Shown here in pieces: positions 56,348-64,000 of a DNA stretch of 64,000 nucleotides. The DNA is from a bacterium (GTDB lineage: Bacteria > Campylobacterota > Campylobacteria > Campylobacterales > Sulfurimonadaceae), in contig JAHJJX010000027.1 in NCBI GenBank assembly GCA_018822665.1, positions 124,001 to 188,000 on the forward strand. The letters run 5' to 3'. The notes under the pieces are model-generated. The model ran no database searches, was not told the origin of the DNA, and saw only the letters and a list, made by a program, of their open reading frames with translations. Both the position numbers and the translations under genes were made by a program. Positions within the stretch are counted from its first letter, which is position 1. The number at the start of each line of letters is the position of its first letter.

Positions 56348-56653
56348 ATGCAGACAAACTATATAGATTTAATAGAACCAACACCTAAGCTTCATTCCAA
56401 GAAATGCAGACTGCTCTCTTATATGATTAAAATATTTCTCCAATATACTATTTTTATCGTAACTTTGCTTACTTGGTATCTTTTTGACTTTTTTATAGCC
56501 ATGCTCGCACTCGTTTTAACTTTTATAATTATGGGTATAATTCGTTCAAAATTACGAAATAGTGTCATTCCTCCAAATCAAAGAGAGTATAACTATAACG
56601 ACGAAGCTATAGCCGATTGGTATAGTGCAAAAGAGATATGTTATGAAGAATAA
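56348..56653 (+). CDS. Small membrane protein, hypothetical
   Basis: 101-aa ORF with two TM segments. Confidence 0.65.
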   Translation: MQTNYIDLIEPTPKLHSKKCRLLSYMIKIFLQYTIFIVTLLTWYLFDFFIAMLALVLTFIIMGIIRSKLRNSVIPPNQREYNYNDEAIADWYSAKEICYEE

Positions 56654-56740
56654 AATGTAAACTCCGAATTTTATAAAACTATATTTTGACACCCATTTTT
56701 ACTTTATATTTGAAATCATTTTACATACGGAGACGCACAA

Positions 56741-58405
56741 GTGAGTGCAATATTTGAGCCTAAATTTTTTAGTTTATTAAAAGCAGGGATAAGCAAAGAA
56801 CAAATATCTGCTGATATTTTTGCTGGAATTGTTGTCGGTATTGTTGCGCTGCCTCTTTCTATTGCCTTTGCTGTTGCCTCGGGAGTTTCACCTGAAAAAG
56901 GAATTATAACAGCCATTGTTGCCGGTTTTTTGATTGCCGTATTTGGTGGAAGCAGAGTTCAAATCGGTGGTCCTACCGGAGCATTTATAGTTATTGTTTA
57001 TGCAATTGTTGAACAGTATGGAATAAACGGGTTGATTATTTCAACGGTGATGTCTGGAATCATCTTGGTAATCTTTGGACTCTTAAAATTAGGCGCATTG
57101 CTAAAATATTTTCCCCATCCCCTGATTGTCGGATTCACAAGCGGCATTGCCCTTATTATATTTTCAACACAAGTAAAAGATGCATTAGGTTTAAATATCG
57201 AAAAATTGCCCTCAGAGTTTTTAGATAAATGGATAATGTATTTTACACACCTTCATGATGTCAATTTCTATGCTCTTGGAGTTACGCTGGCAACTATATT
57301 TATCATCATTCTTTGCAGCAAATTTATAAAAAAAGTACCTGGCTCATTTATCGCTATTATTGTAATTACCCTCATCGTACAAGCATCCGGATTGCCTGTA
57401 ACGACAATAGAATCATTCTTTGGTGAAATTAACAGCGATATCACTTTTACTTTACCCTCTTTTGACTTTAACCATTTATCTATGTACATAGCCCCAGCTT
57501 TAACCATAGCACTTTTAGGAGGAATAGAATCTCTTCTCTCAGCAGTTGTATCAGACGGGATGATAGGTGCAAATCACCGCTCAAATACTGAACTTATCGG
57601 CCAAGGCATAGCAAATATCGTGACTCCTTTTTTTGGTGGTATTCCCGCGACCGGAGCCATTGCAAGAACGGCAACAAATGTAAAAAATGGAGGAAGAACA
57701 CCTATTGCCGCAATAGTGCATGCTATCACTTTACTTTTAATTATGTTATTTTTTGCAAATTATGCAAAGCTGATACCTATGGCATGTCTTGCAGGAATTT
57801 TGATTGTTGTTGCCTATAATATGAGTGAATGGCGCTCATTTGCGTCTATTCTTAGAGCATCTCCTTTTGACATCATCGTTTTATTAAGCACTTTTTTCTT
57901 GACTGTTTTTGTTGATTTAACCATGGCAATACAAATCGGAATTGTTTTGTCGTCTCTTCTTTTTATGAAAAGAATGGCCGACATCGGAGTTGTAATACCC
58001 TCAGAAATAGACAGCGATTTAATTGAAGATTATGCAGATTTACCTGAGGGCATCTCCATCTATGAGATAAGCGGTCCACTCTTTTTTGCCTCGGCAAAAC
58101 AATATTCGGGAGTTATAAAAGAGATTGGATTAAAAAGCAAGGTTTTAATTATAAGAATGCGGCATGTGCCTTTTGTAGATTCAACAGCTTTGCATAATTT
58201 GCAAGAGATGATAAAAACATTGCAAAATGCTGATGTAAAACTTATTTTATCCGGAGTAAATCACTCTGTATTTCAAGATTTAAAAAAAAATAAAATAACT
58301 ACACTCGTCGGAGAGTTAAATATACTGAATTCTTTTGATCAGGCAGTTAGGCATGCCAAGCATGTACTTAAATCGGTAGATTTACAAGAGCAACAAGCTG
58401 TATAG
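56741..58405 (+). CDS. SulP-family anion transporter with STAS domain
   Basis: AGIVVGIVALPLSIAFAVASGVSPEKGIITAIVAGFLIAVFGGSRVQIGGPTGAF; C-terminal STAS VPFVDSTALHNLQEM. Confidence 0.95.
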   Translation: MSAIFEPKFFSLLKAGISKEQISADIFAGIVVGIVALPLSIAFAVASGVSPEKGIITAIVAGFLIAVFGGSRVQIGGPTGAFIVIVYAIVEQYGINGLIISTVMSGIILVIFGLLKLGALLKYFPHPLIVGFTSGIALIIFSTQVKDALGLNIEKLPSEFLDKWIMYFTHLHDVNFYALGVTLATIFIIILCSKFIKKVPGSFIAIIVITLIVQASGLPVTTIESFFGEINSDITFTLPSFDFNHLSMYIAPALTIALLGGIESLLSAVVSDGMIGANHRSNTELIGQGIANIVTPFFGGIPATGAIARTATNVKNGGRTPIAAIVHAITLLLIMLFFANYAKLIPMACLAGILIVVAYNMSEWRSFASILRASPFDIIVLLSTFFLTVFVDLTMAIQIGIVLSSLLFMKRMADIGVVIPSEIDSDLIEDYADLPEGISIYEISGPLFFASAKQYSGVIKEIGLKSKVLIIRMRHVPFVDSTALHNLQEMIKTLQNADVKLILSGVNHSVFQDLKKNKITTLVGELNILNSFDQAVRHAKHVLKSVDLQEQQAV

Positions 58406-58628
58406 ACTAAAGTTATTGGTATAATTCGCATAAAACTAAGAAGAAAATATAAATGGCACTCATAGACTTACAAAAACTGTCTATTAGTCAACTTTATACA
58501 CCCCTATTTTACTAACTTTCGGAGCACTTTGTTTTCAATTTTCGTGGCTATTATTTATAATAGATAATACTGCGTATTATTTATTCGCTTTTTCTCTTTA
58601 ATTCTATTTTTCATAAAAGGAAAATGGA

Positions 58629-59387
58629 ATGCAAGTAACTGTAAGAAATTGTGATTGGATAAGAGGATCTTTATATTTTAGAAAAAGAATCTCTCATAAG
58701 AATTTAGTTAGTGGCAAAAAAAATGCTGAAATTAAAAAAGCATTAAAACCTATTACATAAAAGTACTATCATGTTTTATTAAATAATCACAAAGAGTTGG
58801 CTAAACTAACTTCTTATTTAAATGACAGAGTAGATATATTTTTTATAGAATATATTAATGATCTATGCCACGATTATTATAAACAAGCAATAGTTGAAAA
58901 CTCGAGCTTGGAAATCAAAAGAGTCGAAGAACTTGAATATATAAATGAAAATGGCATTCAACAAGGTTATTCTATTCAGGCTCTAGCAAGAGAATATAAA
59001 ATAATTGTAACTCAATACGACAATCTTGACAACACTCAAAAAACTATAGATCTCGGATCTAAAATTGTTAAGCGAAGCAATATAACAAAAGATCAATTAT
59101 TAGAAATAAATCCGAGTCAATTAGTTTCTTTTTATGAAATGCTCATTAAAGCAGAAAAAGCTGTTTTAGAGAGTGATATAAAACTATATATATCAAGAAA
59201 TTTACACCAGTTCATATCTTTAATATCAGATATGTCGCAGGATAATTTTTCTAAAACTGAAGAAGCTTATTATGAAACACTTAAAATTATTAGAGAAAAT
59301 GAACTTCAAATAGATTATCTTAATTTTATTTACAAAAAGAAGAAAGATATGAGTGGTGTTTTTGGGGGACTCAGTAGTTACCAATAA
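58629..59387 (+). pseudogene. Remnant of tyrosine integrase (N-terminal and middle parts only)
   Basis: 58629-58760 MQVTVRNCDWIRGSLYFRKRISHKNLVSGKKNAEIKKALKPIT (integrase N-terminal YFRKRI motif), stop, then helical 58797-59387 ORF; no R-H-R-Y catalytic domain follows. Confidence 0.5.
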
Positions 59388-59401
59388 AGCTTTGGAATCT
59401 T

Positions 59402-59665
59402 GTGAATTTAAAAGAGCTTACTCTTACTAATAACAACTTATCTAAACTTCCGAATGAAATAGGAAATCTTGTGAATTTGATAAAACTTGATCTTGCACGC
59501 AATGAATTGTTAATATTAAATGAAAATCAAAACGAGTGGATAACTAAACTTGAAAAAAAAGGTTGTATCGTTGTGATAGATGGAAAATGTCCAAAAAATA
59601 AAATTCCTGTAATTGATGTCGACGAAGATGAAACCGTTTTAATGAATACCAAGTACAGAATGTAG
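59402..59665 (+). pseudogene. Leucine-rich repeat protein fragment
   Basis: NLKELTLTNNNLSKLPNEIGNLVNLIKLDLARNELLIL: two LRRs, non-ATG start, truncated. Confidence 0.6.
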
Positions 59666-59865
59666 ACAAACAAATATATATCTCTCACTTCAAAAGATGA
59701 AACAAAGCTTCGTATCAAAACCACAAAAGAGCTTTACAGCTTTGAAGTGGCAAAAGATGGCTTTGCGGACAGCTTAACTTTGGTGGAAAAAGATGCGAAC
59801 AATAAAAAGCTTTTGAAAAAAGAGTGCTCGTGCGTGGAACTTGTTGATATTGAGACTTTGGCATA
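59665..59865 (+). pseudogene. C-terminal ORF fragment without start, after an in-frame TAG
   Basis: TNKYISLTSKDETKLRIKTTKELYSFEVAKDGFADSLTLVEKDANNKKLLKKECSCVELVDIETLA*. Confidence 0.4.
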
Positions 59866-60281
59866 ATGATTTATTTTATAAGGTTAATCCAATATATGTT
59901 TTGTAACACATCAATTTTTAAAACAAGTAGAGATAGAGGCTAAACTTATTCGTGAACACACTGTTGCGGGATTAAATGTTGCTTGGCGTATATAGTAATG
60001 TTCAAATGTGGCACAGTAGCGAATTAAAAGTTTTAGTGATTGAGGAGATGCTTAGGTTATGATGCTTGAAGCGGTGTGATTTAAAAATATAGCAAAAAAA
60101 ATGAACTATTTTGACAATGGTATCAAAGCAGGAGTTATCAGGTACGAACACTTTCTAAGCAAAGAGTTGGTGAGAAGATTAGAAAACTGACGAATGATGA
60201 ATACGAACAAATAATCAAATCCTTTTGCAAACATTTAGCTAGAAAAACTTATGCCTATGTAAAAGTAGATAAAATTAATGA

Positions 60282-61802
60282 CTAAAAATATTCCTTAAAC
60301 CATGCATTTACAATATCCCTATCTTTATGGGAGAGTTCTTCATTGTATTTAGAACGAGCTTGGAAAATTTGATTATGCTGAATCTCTACTGCAAACTCAA
60401 TGATATTTTCTTTTAAAAAGCCATACACGGTACTCTTATTGTTTTTTATAGCTCCGGCATAGCTTGAGAGACAATTGTTGAGTGTGCTTGACCATGCGTA
60501 TAGCTCCGCACCATTCATAGGCAATTTCACAGTGTAGAGCTCCATAGTTGCGCATTTCTTTAAATCTTGTGTTGCATAACTAAAATTGACAGAGAGGATT
60601 TGATCACGAAAAGCCATTTGATGATAACGTGCAAGCTCATCATGTAAAGTTTTATGATCGCAGGCTACTTTTTGAAAATTATCTCTCATAGTTTCATCGA
60701 GCTGATTGAGAAGAGTGAGCGTGTGTAATATGTAAAATGGTTCATTAGCCTCATAGTTTTCAAAGAGCTTTTCTATCTGTTTTTCAGTGTAGCGTTTTAT
60801 AAGAAATTCCATAAGGACATCCAAATCCCTAGCCTCATCAAAGTGTTCAAAGTGATCTTGAAAATCTAACGCAATCATCCTAGTGGCAATATTAATATCC
60901 TTGATATATTTACAGACTGATTTGTGATAGAGATAGAAATATTGCTCGTATTTTCTACGTTGGCGTTTGTAGCTTGCATAAAGGGCTTTTTTGAGAGATT
61001 TTTCTGTTCTGCCATTTGCTATAAAACCCATCGCTTCATCGAGATTTAGCGTTTTGTTATGAGGAAGCAAATCAAGATCTTTCCAGTAATGTAGCTCATA
61101 AGATTTCAGATGGGGATGCTTAAGGAAAAAAGCAATCTCTTCTAGGTTTTTGCACTCAAGCTTTGAACCTTTGATAGTATGAAAATAGTCTGTGTTTTGA
61201 ATAAATGCTAAAACTTGATTTTTTAAAACGCTCAAGCGTGGGTGCATATTGATGAGTTCACTTTGTGTTGGGTACTTGTCAAAGTAGTACTTATCCGCAA
61301 TAAAGAACCTTTCTAACTTTTCTAACTCGAAATTTGCATGTAAAATCTCTTGTATTTCACCATCTTCATTAAGAGTAAATTCATAAAGCTTTTTAGAAAA
61401 TAAACCAACTTTATCACGTATGAGACTTACTGAATGAGGGATGGAAATACTCCAAGAAGCTAAAAGTGACTTTGTGTTACTGTCATAATAAATATCAAAC
61501 GATAGCCCTTCTAGCTCTTCTTCATTAAAGATTTTAGAAAGTGGATCATACCATGGAGTGTTTGTGCTAAATAGGTTTGCATCATAAAAATGTTTATTGC
61601 CGCACGTTTCACAGATATAAGCGCTCGCAAGACTTTCATCTTGAACTATAATTATTTTTTGTTCTAAACACGAGCATATAAAAGCTTCTACTGTGTAAGG
61701 AAGTGTTTGGGCACTAAAGAGTGTTTGAATATCATTGATATCTGATTGGTAGAACCAAGGGATGTTTTGTGCCAATATATTTGATTTTGATTGCATGGTC
61801 AT
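60282..61802 (-). CDS. PcfJ-domain-containing protein
   Basis: C-terminal LYAWSSTLNNCLSSYAGAIKNNKSTVYGFLKENIIEFAVEIQHNQIFQARSKYNEELSHKDRDIVNAWFKEYF (PcfJ pattern); N-terminal Cys pair CETCGNKH. Confidence 0.8.
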   Translation of the reverse strand: MTMQSKSNILAQNIPWFYQSDINDIQTLFSAQTLPYTVEAFICSCLEQKIIIVQDESLASAYICETCGNKHFYDANLFSTNTPWYDPLSKIFNEEELEGLSFDIYYDSNTKSLLASWSISIPHSVSLIRDKVGLFSKKLYEFTLNEDGEIQEILHANFELEKLERFFIADKYYFDKYPTQSELINMHPRLSVLKNQVLAFIQNTDYFHTIKGSKLECKNLEEIAFFLKHPHLKSYELHYWKDLDLLPHNKTLNLDEAMGFIANGRTEKSLKKALYASYKRQRRKYEQYFYLYHKSVCKYIKDINIATRMIALDFQDHFEHFDEARDLDVLMEFLIKRYTEKQIEKLFENYEANEPFYILHTLTLLNQLDETMRDNFQKVACDHKTLHDELARYHQMAFRDQILSVNFSYATQDLKKCATMELYTVKLPMNGAELYAWSSTLNNCLSSYAGAIKNNKSTVYGFLKENIIEFAVEIQHNQIFQARSKYNEELSHKDRDIVNAWFKEYF

Positions 61803-61910
61803 ATTGTAGTATAAAAACCTATCCTTCTAAAAATTATCAGCCTATCTAGCGTGTTCGCGCCTTACACTAAAGTAAAATGTAAAAATAAATTTAATGTGAA
61901 TGACCTTTGT

Positions 61911-61939
61911 AAAAAAATCTACCTCTTGTTACAAGAGGT
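61911..61939 (-). terminator. Intrinsic terminator/attenuator on the minus strand in the pcfJ 5' region
   Basis: Minus strand: ACCTCTTG-taa-CAAGAGGT-agATTTTTTT. Confidence 0.5.
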
Positions 61940-61977
61940 AAGGCTGACTTTAAAATAATAGAAGAATTATTGGTCGC

Positions 61978-62015
61978 ATTTTGTCTATCTACTAATCATT
62001 TAAAGTAGACAAAAT
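61978..62015. promoter_or_regulatory. Inverted repeat upstream of the 62068 ORF
   Basis: ATTTTGTCTA (61978-61987) and TAGACAAAAT (62006-62015). Confidence 0.4.
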
Positions 62016-62067
62016 ATGTCCACTTTATAGATTAAAATACCTAAATAATTTAAAAAAGGAGTTCGTC

Positions 62068-62364
62068 ATGTATCAAGCAACAATCACAAGAAACTTTAGG
62101 GATGCCTATACGACTACACCAAAGGTATTGCTACTAAATGTTATAGATGAAAACGGAAGACTTTTTAGAGATCATTGTTGGGTAGTGATTTCTGATGCAC
62201 TGGAAAGGTTTATCCCTCAAGACAATCATGTAAAAAATGTCATCACTTTTCATGGAAGAGTCAAAGAGTATCACTCGTTTGACTCCATGAGTACCATCAA
62301 AAAGACATTTAGTTCTTTGAAGAAAATAGACTTACTAAGACAGATAAAAAGTATGTCGAAGTAA
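62068..62364 (+). CDS. Conserved hypothetical accessory protein (98 aa)
   Basis: Complete ORF with RBS aaaaaggagttcgtcATG. Confidence 0.75.
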   Translation: MYQATITRNFRDAYTTTPKVLLLNVIDENGRLFRDHCWVVISDALERFIPQDNHVKNVITFHGRVKEYHSFDSMSTIKKTFSSLKKIDLLRQIKSMSK

Positions 62365-62402
62365 GGTGCAGTAAAAATCAAATAAAGTGAACTTTCGCTA
62401 GA

Positions 62403-63446
62403 ATGAAACAATATTTAAATTTAGGATTTATGATGCAGTGGAAAAAAGAGACAATCACATTAGAAAATAACACGCAAGTAGAGGCGCAAGCCCCGGTCAT
62501 TATCTCCGCAAGCCGTGCTACGGATATACCGACATTTTATGCTGATTGGTTTATCTCTCGCTGGGAAGCGGGTTATCTAAAATGGACAAATCCTTTCAAT
62601 AATCAACCTCTATATGTCTCTTTTAAAAATGTCCTTGCTGTAGTGTTCTGGACAAAAAACCCACGCCCTATGTTTAAGTACTTGGATTACATGGACAAAA
62701 ACATACCAAATTACTACTTTCAATATACGCTCAACGACTATGACAAAGAACTCTTTGAAGCAAAGGTGCCAAGTGTTGCAAGCAGGATAGAGAGCTTCAA
62801 ACAACTCTCACAAAGACTAGGAAAGAATAGAGTCGTTTGGAGGTTTGATCCGCTCATGCTTACAGATACTATAGACGTCACAGAACTTTTACGAAGAGTA
62901 AAAAACATTGGTGACCAACTTAAAAACCACACGCAAAAACTCGTTATTAGTTTTGCGGATATCGGAAGTTATAAAAAAGTTGAGAATAACTTTAAAAAAG
63001 AGCATGTCAACTACATAGAATTTACTGATGAGAGCATGGAAGAACTAGCAAAAGGACTCCAAGAGCTAAATAAAGAGTGGAATTTTGAAATAGGTACATG
63101 TTCAGAGAAGATAGACCTTGAAAAATACGCCATTGTCCATAATAAATGCGTAGATGATGACTTGATGGTAGAACTCTTTAGTCATGACAAAGAGCTCATG
63201 GAGTTTTTGGGTGTAGAAGTGCAGCAAGCAGACCTTTTTAGTGATGGGAAAATAGTAAAAAAAAGAAACCTCAAAGATAAAGGGCAAAGAGAAGATTGTG
63301 GCTGTGTCATGAGCAAGGACATAGGACAATATAACACATGTCCACATGAGTGCAACTACTGCTATGCTAACACCTCAAAAGAGCTGGCAAAGAAAAACTA
63401 CCAAAAGCATAAAGAGCATCCAAATGGTGAGAGCATCTTATTTTAA
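62403..63446 (+). CDS. DUF1848 family protein (radical-SAM/spore-lyase-like, Cys-rich C-terminus)
   Basis: VIISASRATDIPTFYADWFISRWEAGYLKWTNPFNNQPLYVSF ... FWTKNPRPM ... CGCVMSKDIGQYNTCPHECNYCYAN. Confidence 0.88.
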   Translation: MKQYLNLGFMMQWKKETITLENNTQVEAQAPVIISASRATDIPTFYADWFISRWEAGYLKWTNPFNNQPLYVSFKNVLAVVFWTKNPRPMFKYLDYMDKNIPNYYFQYTLNDYDKELFEAKVPSVASRIESFKQLSQRLGKNRVVWRFDPLMLTDTIDVTELLRRVKNIGDQLKNHTQKLVISFADIGSYKKVENNFKKEHVNYIEFTDESMEELAKGLQELNKEWNFEIGTCSEKIDLEKYAIVHNKCVDDDLMVELFSHDKELMEFLGVEVQQADLFSDGKIVKKRNLKDKGQREDCGCVMSKDIGQYNTCPHECNYCYANTSKELAKKNYQKHKEHPNGESILF

Positions 63447-63516
63447 GTAGTAAATCTATGGTTACAACCATAATTTTAAGCTATAATTTTACAGACCCAT
63501 CAATAAAAGGAATAAA

Positions 63517-64000
63517 ATGCTGCAAAATCTTAAAGAGTATCAGGTCAATTATCTTCGAGTATTGCAAAGCGATTATAAAAGATATATACACTACGCAGTA
63601 GATTTCAACCAAAAACTCATCGGTATCATAGGTGCTAGAGGGGTTGGAAAAACAACTTTTTTACTCCAATATTTAAAAGAAAATGATTTACCCCTTTCAA
63701 AAAAGCTCTATTTTAGTGCAGATGCCATAGATTTAGATTCACTCTTTGAGATAGCATTTGAGTTTGCTAAAGAGGGAGGAGAACTTCTCATCATAGACGA
63801 AATCCACAAATATAAAAACTTTGAGAGTGAACTAAAAAAGATATATGACATGCTTAGTCTCAAAGTGATATTTAGCGGCAGTAGCGCTATACGGCTTGAC
63901 CACTCAAAAGGAGACCTTAGCAGAAGAGCGTTGCTTTACCACATGAAAGGTTTATCTTTTAGAGAGTTTGTAGAGCTTAAGAAATCGATAAAACTACCTA
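63517..64000 (+). CDS. AAA ATPase, AAA_14/DUF4143-like, truncated by window end
   Basis: MLQNLKEYQVNYLRVLQSDYKRYIHYAVDFNQKLIGIIGARGVGKTTFLLQYL ... LLIIDEIHKYKNFESELKKIYD ... VIFSGSSAIRL ... HMKGLSFREFVEL. Confidence 0.85.
   Translation, partial: MLQNLKEYQVNYLRVLQSDYKRYIHYAVDFNQKLIGIIGARGVGKTTFLLQYLKENDLPLSKKLYFSADAIDLDSLFEIAFEFAKEGGELLIIDEIHKYKNFESELKKIYDMLSLKVIFSGSSAIRLDHSKGDLSRRALLYHMKGLSFREFVELKKSIKLP

Noticed and set aside
1-64000. CRISPR array, rRNA or tRNA genes
   Set aside because: No regularly spaced direct repeats, no rRNA-like block and no cloverleaf with CCA end were recognised. No covariance model could be run.

Overview
The window is a chromosomal segment of an AT-rich (about 35% GC by eye) Sulfurimonas-like Campylobacterota bacterium. 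Taxon is inferred from gene content and protein style only. About 58 kb is ordinary core or housekeeping sequence: pgsA, rseP, nrdD/nrdG, a sulfite/nitrite reductase, polA, a XerH-type recombinase, gatC, pilT, a TonB system, argD, a RimB/RimK/AstE cluster, a MscS/Kef/glutaminase operon, oadBAG, htpG and SulP. The last ~5.5 kb is a decayed accessory region with integrase, resolvase and LRR fragments plus PcfJ, DUF1848 and AAA/DUF4143-type genes. No rRNA, tRNA or CRISPR array was recognised. The strongest unexplained signal is the 10-mer TCCACATGCC (reverse GGCATGTGGA; extended consensus TTCCACATGCCRAG). I count 20 exact copies, where a simple base-composition model predicts well under one. They split 10:10 between strands, are read in five different codon registers inside unrelated proteins, and form an inverted-repeat terminator-like hairpin after pilT. 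A 26-bp palindrome of a one-base variant lies directly after the polA stop. These are properties of a DNA uptake signal sequence (DUS/USS-like), which I do not know to be described for this lineage. Other notable points: a class III ribonucleotide reductase whose glycyl-radical module is a separate 50-aa ORF missed by the ORF track; a stand-alone degenerate DEAD-box RecA2-like domain with a long basic tail; an internally deleted pseudogene at 56.1 kb; and a NosL-like/HCxGMCGG pair. Counts and coordinates were made by eye and should be rechecked by string search.
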